This document shows, in pieces, positions 8,549-16,379 of a DNA stretch of 64,000 nucleotides. Every line of letters begins with the position of its first letter. Position 1 is the first letter of the stretch. The translations under genes and the position numbers were made by a program. The notes below the pieces were generated by a model, which saw only the letters and a list, made by a program, of their open reading frames with translations, had not been told where the DNA came from and did not search any database. This stretch comes from Kluyvera sp046569695 (GTDB lineage: Bacteria > Pseudomonadota > Gammaproteobacteria > Enterobacterales > Enterobacteriaceae), in NCBI RefSeq assembly GCF_046569695.1, contig NZ_JBKHUI010000013.1, forward strand, positions 92,623 through 156,622, in the 5' to 3' direction.

Positions 8549-9565
8549 TCACTGCACCGCTTTGGTCACCGACGTCATCGCGCCAATCGCCGCCGTAGTA
8601 CGGTCAAGGTCGCTCAGACGCGCTTGAATTTCGGCGGTTTTAGTTGCCTTTTCAGCGTCGTTCAACGTGCCGTTGCCCTTCACGGTCTGCATCTCTTTAA
8701 ACAGCGTCAGCTGACGAATCGGCAGCAGCTGCAGGTCGCTGGAGGCGCGGAACGGTGCCCAGCCCAGACGTTCCAGCACCGCTTTCTGTTCCGGCGTTTT
8801 GCCGTAGTTCATAAAGAAGCTGTACACCTTGTCCTTGGTGGACTCAGACAGGTTTTTACGCCACACAATCGGGTCGCCTGGGATCAGCGGTGACTTCCAG
8901 ATAACCTTCAGCTCTTTCAGCTTGTCCGGCGCAGAGACCTTCAGCTTGTCGAGGTTTTCGGTGTTGTTGGTGGCGACATCCACCTGCTTGTTGGCAACGG
9001 CCAGGGCGTTGGTTTCATGGCTGGCGTTGACCGTGCGCTTGAAGTCGCTGGCGGAGGCGTTGTTCTTGGCGAAGACGTAGTAGCCCGGGACGAGGAAGCC
9101 GGAGGTGGAGTTCGGGTCACCGTTGCCGAAGGTCAGCTCTTTGCGCTTGGCAAGCAGGTCGTTGAGGTTGTTGATTGGGCTGTCTTTGTTGACGATCAGC
9201 ACGCTCCAGTAGCCTGGGGAGCCGTCGGCGGCCACGGTCTGAGCGAATACCTGACCGTTAGCGCGGTCCACCGCTTCCATGGCGGAGAGGTTGCCGTACC
9301 AGGCGATATCGACCTTGTTAAAGCGCATCCCCTGGATGATCCCGGCGTAGTCCGGTGCAAAGAAGGCGTTAACCTTTACGCCCAGCGACTTTTCCATGTC
9401 CTTCAGGAACGGTTCCCATTGCGGCTTTAAGTTCTGCTGTGATTCCGTCGAAATAATGCCGAAGTTCAGCGCCTTTTCCTGCTCTTCCGCGTGGGCTGGG
9501 GTTAACAGGGTGCTGAGGCTAAACATGCTGGTAAAGGCCAGCGCGGCAACGGCTTTATAACTCAT
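8549..9565 (-). CDS. phnD: PhnD, periplasmic phosphonate-binding protein
   Basis: A 338-aa binding protein that delivers phosphonates to PhnCE. An N-terminal signal peptide ends near AHA before EEQEKALNFG. The ligand region around STESQQN and the SGFLVPGYY segment is conserved with E. coli PhnD. I use the ATG at 9565 because GAGGA lies about 6 nt upstream; the ATG two codons earlier touches that site directly. Confidence 0.94.
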   Translation of the reverse strand: MSYKAVAALAFTSMFSLSTLLTPAHAEEQEKALNFGIISTESQQNLKPQWEPFLKDMEKSLGVKVNAFFAPDYAGIIQGMRFNKVDIAWYGNLSAMEAVDRANGQVFAQTVAADGSPGYWSVLIVNKDSPINNLNDLLAKRKELTFGNGDPNSTSGFLVPGYYVFAKNNASASDFKRTVNASHETNALAVANKQVDVATNNTENLDKLKVSAPDKLKELKVIWKSPLIPGDPIVWRKNLSESTKDKVYSFFMNYGKTPEQKAVLERLGWAPFRASSDLQLLPIRQLTLFKEMQTVKGNGTLNDAEKATKTAEIQARLSDLDRTTAAIGAMTSVTKAVQ

Positions 9566-9588
9566 TTCCATTCCTCATTGTGGGGACG

Positions 9589-10377
9589 TTAAGCAGCCTG
9601 CGCGTTCTCTTCGACGCGATTAATGCTGCGGTAGAGATGGTCAAATCGTTCGTTATCAAACTGTTGGCTGCTGCCGTCGTAGAACACGTGTCCCTGACGC
9701 AGCGCGACGATGCGTTCGCAGTAGCGCAGCGCATAGTCGACCTGGTGCAGCGTCACCACGACGGTGATGCCGTCGGTCTGGTTAATGTCGCGCAGCGTGT
9801 CCATCACGATGCGCGCGGATTCCGGGTCCAGCGAGGCGATAGGTTCATCGGCGAGGATCACTTTCGCCTGCTGCATCAGCGCACGGGCAATCGCCACGCG
9901 CTGTTGCTGGCCGCCGGAGAGTGTTGAAACGCGCTGGTGGGCCATATGTGCCATGCCCACGCGGGTTAACGCTTGCAGGGCGCGCTGTTTCTGCTCGCGG
10001 GTGAACCAGCTAAAGCAGGTGCGCCAGAACGGCGTGCTGCCGAGCGCGCCAATCAGCACGTTCTCCATCACGCTCAGACGGTTAACGAGGTTGAACTGCT
10101 GGAAGATGTAGCCGGTGTGGGCGCGGCTTTTGCGGATGTCACGCGCCAGACGGCCCGACTGCTGCACGGTGTTGCCCAGCAGTTCGATGCGGCTGCCCGG
10201 CGTTTTATCGCCGACGATAAGGCCGCTCAGATGACGTAAAAGGGTGGATTTGCCAGAACCAGATGGGCCAAGCAAAGCCACCATCTCACCAGCGTGGACG
10301 TTCAAATCAATGGCGTGGAGCACCTGTTGCTGATTGAACGTTTTGTTGAGCTTTTCAACGCGAATAATCGTTTGCAT
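9589..10377 (-). CDS. phnC: PhnC, phosphonate ABC transporter ATPase
   Basis: A 262-aa ABC ATPase with Walker A GPSGSGKST, signature LSGGQQQRVAIAR and Walker B VILADEPIASLD. It is the energy subunit of the PhnCDE phosphonate importer and the first gene of the operon. A candidate Pho box lies about 45-60 bp upstream of its ATG. Confidence 0.95.
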   Translation of the reverse strand: MQTIIRVEKLNKTFNQQQVLHAIDLNVHAGEMVALLGPSGSGKSTLLRHLSGLIVGDKTPGSRIELLGNTVQQSGRLARDIRKSRAHTGYIFQQFNLVNRLSVMENVLIGALGSTPFWRTCFSWFTREQKQRALQALTRVGMAHMAHQRVSTLSGGQQQRVAIARALMQQAKVILADEPIASLDPESARIVMDTLRDINQTDGITVVVTLHQVDYALRYCERIVALRQGHVFYDGSSQQFDNERFDHLYRSINRVEENAQAA

Positions 10378-10420
10378 GCTGAGACCCTCATTTAAGGTGG
10401 CCTCATCGTGGCGAATTAAT

Positions 10421-10438
10421 GTGACATTTGGGTTAAGA
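10421..10438 (-). promoter_or_regulatory. Candidate Pho box of the phn operon
   Basis: On the minus strand the site reads TCTTAACCCAAATGTCAC. The second half (ATGTCAC) fits the PhoB half-site CTGTCAC at 6 of 7 bases; the first half is weak. The phn operon of E. coli is PhoB-activated from the same place, which supports the assignment more than the sequence alone does. Confidence 0.5.
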
Positions 10439-10509
10439 GATAGTTACTTGAAGATGAATAATTGACCGAGGTTTGATGACAGGGCGGGAGGCCGTGGCCT
10501 CCCGCGTGG

Positions 10510-10956
10510 TTAAAGCGTGGGCTCTTGTTGTTTGACCACGTTAATCATCCACGGTACGCCGTAGCGGTCGATGACGCGGCCGAAGCCGTGCGCCCAGAAG
10601 GTCTCCTGCCAGGCCATTTCAACCTTGCCATTGGCGGCGAGATTGTCGAACCAGCGTTTGCCCTCTTTTACGTCCTGGGTGTCGAGCACCAGGGTAAAGC
10701 CGGCGTAGCTAACGGCATCCGGCGAGGTGCTGTCGCTCATCATGATATCGCTGCCCGCGATGACGACGTTGGCGTGGGCGATGGCGCTATCGGGAAACTT
10801 CAGGCCGGACGGGCAACCGCCTTCTTCATCCATGGCGGAGGGCGGCATTTCGCCGAAGGTGATTTTGTAGCGCAGTTCCGCACCCAGCGCCTGCTGGTAA
10901 TAGGCAATGGCATCGGCGCAGTTTCCGGAAAAGGCGAGATAGGGGCTTAACGGCAT
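10510..10956 (-). CDS. yjdN: YjdN (PhnB-like), glyoxalase/VOC superfamily protein
   Basis: A 148-aa protein of the VOC superfamily, related to 3-demethylubiquinone methyltransferase-like proteins and once called PhnB. No reaction is established. The start at 10956 (MPLSPYLAFSGNC) has a TGAGGTAA ribosome site. A longer open frame upstream runs through a REP repeat and is not credible as coding. It sits beside yjdM as in E. coli. Confidence 0.9.
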   Translation of the reverse strand: MPLSPYLAFSGNCADAIAYYQQALGAELRYKITFGEMPPSAMDEEGGCPSGLKFPDSAIAHANVVIAGSDIMMSDSTSPDAVSYAGFTLVLDTQDVKEGKRWFDNLAANGKVEMAWQETFWAHGFGRVIDRYGVPWMINVVKQQEPTL

Positions 10957-11034
10957 GATCGTTACCTCAGGTAAGAAGTGCTCATTAAGTGTAGTGCGTG
11001 TCGGTTCAGGGGGCGAAGCGTGGCGGGGGGCGTA

Positions 11035-11121
11035 TTGCCGGATGGCGATGCTACGCATCTTATCCGGCCTACCACGAGCAGTGCATTCTGTAGGCAGGAT
11101 AAGCGAAGCGCCATCCGGCAA
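11035..11121. repeat. Pair of REP units
   Basis: Two REP units in opposite orientation (11035-11073 and 11089-11121) with the GCCGGATGGCG and CTTATCCGGCCTAC signatures, between yjdN and yjdM. Confidence 0.85.
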
Positions 11122-11140
11122 TACTATGCAACAAACTAAA

Positions 11141-11476
11141 TCAGTTCTTTTTCACAAACTCAGATTTCAGCTTCATCTGGCCGAAACCGTCGATTTTGCA
11201 ATCGATGTTGTGGTCGCCTTCCACCAGGCGGATGTTCTTCACTTTGGTGCCGATTTTCAGCATTGAAGAGCTACCTTTGACCTTCAGGTCTTTAATCACG
11301 GTGACGCTGTCGCCGTCGACCAGCAGGTTGCCGTTGGCATCTTTAACGATCAGCTCGTCGCTGTCGTGTGCCGGTTCAGCATCGTTCCACTCGTGCGCGC
11401 ACTCCGGGCAGATGAACATGCCGTTGTCTTCGTAGGTGTATTCGGAGTTGCATTGTGGGCAGTGGGGTAATGACAT
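11141..11476 (-). CDS. yjdM: YjdM (PhnA-like) zinc-ribbon protein
   Basis: A 111-aa protein with an N-terminal zinc ribbon (CPQC and CPEC, residues about 6-26) followed by a small beta-rich KOW-like domain. It was once called PhnA, but its role in E. coli is not settled. It is monocistronic here, flanked by repeats on both sides. Confidence 0.92.
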   Translation of the reverse strand: MSLPHCPQCNSEYTYEDNGMFICPECAHEWNDAEPAHDSDELIVKDANGNLLVDGDSVTVIKDLKVKGSSSMLKIGTKVKNIRLVEGDHNIDCKIDGFGQMKLKSEFVKKN

Positions 11477-11625
11477 GGATATATCCTCAAAAGTGCAGTG
11501 CGAAAGGCAAAGGCCTGTAAAACGGCAAATCGCCGAAAATGGCCCTGATTATACAATAAAACCCTGCATTTGTCGGTGTTATCCGGAATTTGGTTGACGA
11601 ATGGTTAGAAAATGAGAGGGGGAAA

Positions 11626-11715
11626 TCCCCCTCTCCCTTGCAGGGAGAGGGCCGGGGTGAGGGTACAGCGGGCGCATTTCCCCTCACCCTAACCCTCTCC
11701 CCAAGGGGAGAGGGG
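11626..11715. repeat. Inverted pair of CCCTCACCC-type repeats
   Basis: Two hairpin arms of the CCCTC/GGGAGAGGG family between yjdM and the kdgT stop; the second arm ends within 6 nt of the kdgT stop codon. Confidence 0.75.
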
Positions 11716-11720
11716 AGTGA

Positions 11721-12719
11721 TTAGTGGTGCGCGGGCTGTGGTGCCGTTTCTGTTTTATTTTCAGTAGGTTGTGGGGCGCCATAACGTTTGGCGTACAGCG
11801 CGGTAATAATCGGCACCAGAATTGCGGTGACAATCACGCTGGCGGCGACCAGTGCCGTTGCGGAGGCCGCAACCGGGGCAAACGACGGGTTAATCTGCGC
11901 GATGATAACCGGGTTCGCCACGGCAGCACCGGCGGCAGAAGAGGCTGCCACGCCTGCGGTACCGTTACCGCCGCCAATGACGCGGTCAGCAATAATCAGT
12001 GGAATACCGGTGATGATGATGACCGCCACGCCCAGCACGATACCCAGCAGGCCGGTGTCGAGGATGACGTTCAGGTTGATGGTGTTACCCAGTGCGAAGC
12101 CGAAGAACGGAATCAGTACCGGGGTGGCTTTGCTGAAGAACGCACGCAGGTCGTGATCCAGGTTGCCGAGGGTGAAGCCAATCAGGAACGGCAGCACGGC
12201 GCCGATAAAGTGGTGCGGCTCAAAGGAAGCCAGGCCTGCGGAACCGAGGATCACCATGGTCATCAGCGGGCCGGATTCCAGCGACATCAGCACGAACGCG
12301 CCGGACTCTTCTTTGGTGCCGTACTGGTTCATCAGGCTGGCGTACAGACCGCCGTTGGTCATGTCCATCGCAGAAACGATCGCCAGCACCGAGAGGCCAG
12401 CAAAGAAACCGGTCTGAATACCGGTGTCAGGAATAAAGGAGGCCGCAATCATGGCAACGACCCAGGCGACGGCGATTTTGGTCAGCACCAGCGTGCCGGA
12501 TTTGCGTAATACCGTGCCGGTAGCGCGTAAATCAATGGATGCCCCAATACAGAAGAACCACACCGCCAGAATCGGTACCGTTCCGCCAATCATACCTTTC
12601 GTGAAAGAGCCGAAATATTCACCGGTTGTTGGGGCCAGGGTATTTAATACCGCGCCTAACAGTAACGGGATAAGCATCATCCCGCCAGGGATTCGTTCCA
12701 TTGTTGCTTTGATTTTCAT
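11721..12719 (-). CDS. kdgT: KdgT, 2-keto-3-deoxygluconate permease
   Basis: A 332-aa integral membrane symporter for 2-keto-3-deoxygluconate from pectin or uronate breakdown. The IPGGMML start, the FCIGASIDL segment, the AMDMTNGGLYASLM segment and the GGGNGTAGVAASSAAGAA stretch are those of E. coli KdgT. The ATG at 12719 has GAGG about 7 nt upstream; an earlier in-frame start has none. It lies between yjdM and proP and has no other uronate genes near it. Confidence 0.92.
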   Translation of the reverse strand: MKIKATMERIPGGMMLIPLLLGAVLNTLAPTTGEYFGSFTKGMIGGTVPILAVWFFCIGASIDLRATGTVLRKSGTLVLTKIAVAWVVAMIAASFIPDTGIQTGFFAGLSVLAIVSAMDMTNGGLYASLMNQYGTKEESGAFVLMSLESGPLMTMVILGSAGLASFEPHHFIGAVLPFLIGFTLGNLDHDLRAFFSKATPVLIPFFGFALGNTINLNVILDTGLLGIVLGVAVIIITGIPLIIADRVIGGGNGTAGVAASSAAGAAVANPVIIAQINPSFAPVAASATALVAASVIVTAILVPIITALYAKRYGAPQPTENKTETAPQPAHH

Positions 12720-12849
12720 GTGACATCCTCGCTTCGTATTGCCCAAGCAATAGAAGAGGTTAAGTATAATAATTTCAGTGTGTTATATGGCTATCATCTG
12801 GTGTTCTTATGTCAGTCAGTTTTCGTATTAAGGGAAACTTATCGACATA

Positions 12850-12863
12850 TTCAACGCTGTTTC
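12850..12863. promoter_or_regulatory. Possible KdgR operator
   Basis: TTCAACGCTGTTTC is an imperfect palindrome close to the KdgR core (AAAC, spacer, GTTT), about 130 bp upstream of the kdgT start. KdgR controls kdgT in E. coli. One half-site is imperfect, so this is a weak call. Confidence 0.3.
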
Positions 12864-13328
12864 GGAAGTTATAATGCATTTGTAGAAATGATGATTCAAT
12901 GAAAATAAAACAGCGTTTTATATATATGGATCACATATTTCAAATGTTGACATTGAGCGCAGCGAAAAGATAAAAATGCTGTGAAGTGAATGTGAAAAAT
13001 TCTGAAAAAACTCTTTTCGAAATTGAGGCAAAAAAACGGGGCGAAGGATATGGTGGGGCTAGCGTTGAGCGGGAAATGAGCAGACAAATGTGAGCGGAAT
13101 ATTTCGCTTTAGTAGCATGATTCAATCTTTTGTTAAGTTGATCACAATATTAATCGCTGTTAGGGTAAATAGGATTGTCCCTCAAACGGTCATTTTTCGA
13201 GGGGCGGCTTTTTAACTGACTCGCCAGCAGGCCCAACAGGTTTGATTGTCCGCAAATATCAACTCACGCAGACATGCAAACCTGCTACGCTTGGATAAAC
13301 GGAACCAGAATCTCCACGGTTCCCTTTA

Positions 13329-13374
13329 CGCACCCTCGCAAACACATCGTGTGTTTGTCACCACTGGGTGTGCG
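13329..13374 (+). promoter_or_regulatory. Nested stem-loop in the proP leader
   Basis: Inner perfect 8-bp stem CAAACACA/TGTGTTTG with a TCG loop (13339-13357), enclosed by outer arms CGCACCC and GGGTGTGCG with one bulge. It ends about 28 nt before the proP ATG and just upstream of the GAGGA ribosome site. Function is inferred only; proP expression in E. coli needs the RNA chaperone ProQ. Confidence 0.5.
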
Positions 13375-13402
13375 TTCAAGGCGAAATTGAACGAGGAAAA
13401 CC

Positions 13403-14905
13403 ATGCTTAAAAGGAAAAAAGTAAAACCGATCACGATTCGTGACGTCACTATCATCGACGATGCCAAGTTGCGCAAAGCGATTACCGCGGCTTCACTGGG
13501 TAACGCGATGGAGTGGTTTGATTTTGGGGTTTATGGGTTTGTGGCTTATGCGCTGGGTAAAGTCTTTTTCCCGGATGCCGACCCCAGCGTGCAGATGATT
13601 GCCGCACTGGGTACCTTCTCCGTTCCCTTCCTGATTCGTCCGCTGGGCGGTCTATTCTTCGGGATGCTGGGGGATAAATACGGTCGCCAGAAGATCCTTT
13701 CCATCACCATTATTATCATGTCGCTCAGTACATTCTGTATTGGCCTTATTCCCTCGTACGAGACCATCGGTATTTGGGCACCAATCCTGCTGCTGCTGTG
13801 TAAAATGGCGCAGGGCTTCTCGGTCGGCGGTGAATATACCGGGGCGTCTATCTTTGTGGCCGAATACTCCCCTGACCGTAAGCGCGGTTTCATGGGCAGC
13901 TGGCTGGACTTTGGTTCGATTGCCGGGTTCGTGATGGGTGCGGGTCTGGTGGTGCTGCTCTCTACTGCGGTAGGTGAGGCGAACTTCCTTGAGTGGGGCT
14001 GGCGTATTCCGTTCTTCGTTGCGCTGCCGTTAGGGATTATCGGTCTCTATCTGCGTCACGCGTTAGAAGAGACCCCGGCGTTCCAGCAGCACGTCGATAA
14101 GCTGGAGCAGGGCGATCGTCAGGGTCTGCAGGATGGGCCAAAGGTATCGTTTAAAGAGATTGCCACCAAGCACTGGCGCAGCCTGCTGGCGTGTATCGGT
14201 CTGGTTATCTCCACCAACGTGACCTACTACATGCTGCTGACCTATATGCCGAGCTACCTGTCGCATAACCTGCACTACTCGGAAGACCACGGCGTGCTGA
14301 TTATCATCGCCATTATGATCGGTATGCTGTTCGTGCAGCCGGTGATGGGGCTGCTGAGTGACCGATTTGGCCGTCGTCCGTTTATCGTGGTGGGTAGCGT
14401 TGCGCTGCTGGTGTTCTCGATTCCGGCCTTCGTGCTGATTAACAGCAACTCGATTGGTCTGATTTTCTCCGGCCTGCTGTTGCTGGCGGTGATCCTGAAC
14501 TGCTTCACCGGGGTGATGGCGTCGTCGTTACCGGCGATGTTCCCGACCCATATCCGCTACAGTGCGCTGGCGAGTGCTTTTAACATCTCGGTGCTGGTTG
14601 CCGGTGTAACACCGACGCTGGCCGCCTGGCTGGTGGAGTCAACGCAGAACCTGATGATGCCGGCCTACTATCTGATGGTGGTGGCGGTAATCGGTCTGAT
14701 GACCGGTGTGATGATGAAAGAGACCGCCAACCGACCGCTGAAAGGCGCGACCCCTGCGGCATCGGATATGGCTGAAGCGAAGGAGATCCTCCAGGAGCAT
14801 CACGACCATATCGAGCATAAGATTGAAGATATCGATGCCGAGATTGCCGCGCTGCAGGAGAAACGTTCGCAGCTGGTGATGCAGCATCCGAAAATTAACG
14901 AGTAG
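13403..14905 (+). CDS. proP: ProP, proline/glycine betaine osmosensory transporter
   Basis: A 500-aa major-facilitator symporter for proline, glycine betaine and ectoine. The start MLKRKKVKPITIRDVTIID and the MFS loop motif DKYGRQ are visible. The C-terminal tail carries an antiparallel coiled-coil heptad region (about residues 452-495) as in E. coli ProP, which tunes the osmotic set point. The ribosome site GAGGA precedes the ATG. A terminator shared with lapC follows. Confidence 0.96.
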   Translation: MLKRKKVKPITIRDVTIIDDAKLRKAITAASLGNAMEWFDFGVYGFVAYALGKVFFPDADPSVQMIAALGTFSVPFLIRPLGGLFFGMLGDKYGRQKILSITIIIMSLSTFCIGLIPSYETIGIWAPILLLLCKMAQGFSVGGEYTGASIFVAEYSPDRKRGFMGSWLDFGSIAGFVMGAGLVVLLSTAVGEANFLEWGWRIPFFVALPLGIIGLYLRHALEETPAFQQHVDKLEQGDRQGLQDGPKVSFKEIATKHWRSLLACIGLVISTNVTYYMLLTYMPSYLSHNLHYSEDHGVLIIIAIMIGMLFVQPVMGLLSDRFGRRPFIVVGSVALLVFSIPAFVLINSNSIGLIFSGLLLLAVILNCFTGVMASSLPAMFPTHIRYSALASAFNISVLVAGVTPTLAAWLVESTQNLMMPAYYLMVVAVIGLMTGVMMKETANRPLKGATPAASDMAEAKEILQEHHDHIEHKIEDIDAEIAALQEKRSQLVMQHPKINE

Positions 14906-14980
14906 GCTGGATAAGGCAACGCCGCCATCCGGCAAGGTGCACCGAACTGCCTGATGGCGCTGCGCTTATCAGGCCTACAA
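14904..14980. repeat. Pair of REP units after proP
   Basis: Two opposed REP units (GGCTGGATAAGGC...CCGCCATCCGGC and GCCTGATGGCG...CTTATCAGGCCTAC) begin at the proP stop codon. Confidence 0.85.
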
Positions 14981-14982
14981 AT

Positions 14983-15019
14983 AAAAACCCCGACCTTATC
15001 GAAATGCCGGGGTTTTTTT
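14983..15019. terminator. Bidirectional terminator between proP and lapC
   Basis: AAAAACCCCG, a 15-nt loop, and CGGGGTTTTTTT form a hairpin with an A tract on one side and a T tract on the other. It can serve both convergent genes. Confidence 0.85.
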
Positions 15020-15023
15020 ATGC

Positions 15024-16379
15024 TTATCGTTCGCGGAACGCTTCGGCTTTGGCCCTCAGAATCGGCTTCAGCAGATAGGCCAGAATGGTTTTCTTGCCGG
15101 TAATAATATCCACCGACGCCACCATCCCCGGAATAATAATCAGCGGTTTTTCATCGCTGCCGAGGTGGTTTTTCTCCGTACGCAGACGGATGACATAGAA
15201 GCTTTTGCCGTCTTTGTCCGTCACCGTATCAGGGCTGATTTGCTCCAGCTTAGCCTTCAGGCCGCCGTAAATGGTGAAGTCGTAGGCGGTGAACTTGACC
15301 ATCGCTTCCTGCCCAGGACGCAGGAAAGCGATATCCTGCGGGCGGATTTTGGCTTCAATCAGCAGCGTATCGTCCAGCGGGACAATTTCTACCAGGTCGT
15401 TACCCGGCTGGATAACGCCGCCGATGGTGTTGACCATCAGCTGCTGGACGATGCCGCGTACCGGTGAAGTGACCAGCGTACGGTTAACCCGGTCCTCGAT
15501 GGCCTTGCCGGTGGCGGTAAGCTTGCTGAGTTCGGTGCGGGCTTCGTTGAGCTGGGACAGCGCTTCGCTGCGATAGCGGCCGCGCGTCTCACCCATTTTG
15601 CTTTCAATCTCTTTAATCGCCGCCTGGGCTCTTGGCACCGACAGCGTGACCGACTCCAGCTGCCCGCGGGTTTCTACTTCGGAGCGGCGCAGGCGCAGCA
15701 CCTCGACCTTCGAGATGGCCCCTTTGGCAACCAGCGGCTCAGACATGCTGATTTCCTGTTGCAGCAGCCCCAGGCTGCGGCGGTACTGCTCGCCTTTGGC
15801 CTGGTAATCCAGCAGCTCCTGTTTCTTCTGCACCAGTTGCTCATCCAGGCCTGATAACTCGCTCTGAATCCGTTTATTCACGCTGGCAAAGAGCTCCATT
15901 TCACCGTTAGCGATATCCGGCGACTTCTCCACAATATCCGGCGACAGGGTGAGGGTTTCTTTGTCACCCAGCTGTGCGGTCAGGCGCTGAATGCGCGCCT
16001 CCAGCGCCAGTCGATCGGCTTCGGACTCCCCGGCGTTAGAGCGAAAACGGGTATCGTCCAGACGCAGCAGCGGCGCGCCTGCTTTGACGACTTCCCCTTC
16101 GTGCACGAACACTTCGGCGACAATCCCCCCTTCCAGGTTCTGGATTTTTTGCAGTCGGGAAGAGGGAATCGCTTTACCGTCACCGCGGGTTACCTCGTCG
16201 ATTTCAGCCAGCGACGCCCAGGCAATCATGATGATAAAGAAGCCGAGGATCGCCCACAGCGTGATACGTACCACGCGCGGAGAGTCATCGAGTAGCGCTT
16301 TGTTCACCTCGTTTGAGGTGAGCGTTGAGGCGTTTCTATCGCCAAAAAGCCACTTCATCATTCGGTTAACGTTGCGCAT
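15024..16379 (-). CDS. lapC: LapC-like HlyD-family type I secretion adaptor
   Basis: A 451-aa membrane-fusion protein. It has one N-terminal membrane segment (about residues 38-60), a lipoyl/barrel-sandwich half-motif (NLEGGIVAEVFVHEGEVVKAG, in part, residues about 85-105), a long alpha-helical hairpin (about 125-290), then the second lipoyl half and beta-barrel. It links the inner-membrane ATPase LapB to the outer-membrane TolC-like protein for adhesin export. The start overlaps lapB by 14 nt. It is last in the lapEBC run. Confidence 0.88.
   Translation of the reverse strand: MRNVNRMMKWLFGDRNASTLTSNEVNKALLDDSPRVVRITLWAILGFFIIMIAWASLAEIDEVTRGDGKAIPSSRLQKIQNLEGGIVAEVFVHEGEVVKAGAPLLRLDDTRFRSNAGESEADRLALEARIQRLTAQLGDKETLTLSPDIVEKSPDIANGEMELFASVNKRIQSELSGLDEQLVQKKQELLDYQAKGEQYRRSLGLLQQEISMSEPLVAKGAISKVEVLRLRRSEVETRGQLESVTLSVPRAQAAIKEIESKMGETRGRYRSEALSQLNEARTELSKLTATGKAIEDRVNRTLVTSPVRGIVQQLMVNTIGGVIQPGNDLVEIVPLDDTLLIEAKIRPQDIAFLRPGQEAMVKFTAYDFTIYGGLKAKLEQISPDTVTDKDGKSFYVIRLRTEKNHLGSDEKPLIIIPGMVASVDIITGKKTILAYLLKPILRAKAEAFRER

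Larger units (their letters stand above)
12720..13402. promoter_or_regulatory. Divergent kdgT/proP intergenic region
   Basis: 683 bp with no credible gene. The left half is A+T-rich. It should hold the kdgT promoter (with a KdgR-like site at 12850-12863) and the proP promoters. E. coli proP has two promoters (P1 CRP/osmotic, P2 RpoS/Fis), but I cannot place their boxes with confidence. A stem-loop lies in the proP leader at 13329-13374. Confidence 0.6.

Noticed and set aside
10957..11121. N-terminal extension of YjdN
   Set aside because: The extra frame runs through a REP pair and a strong ribosome site exists at the internal ATG (10956).
12720..12902. 60-aa plus-strand frame upstream of kdgT
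   Set aside because: Lies in the A+T-rich promoter region with no ribosome site and no recognisable protein features.
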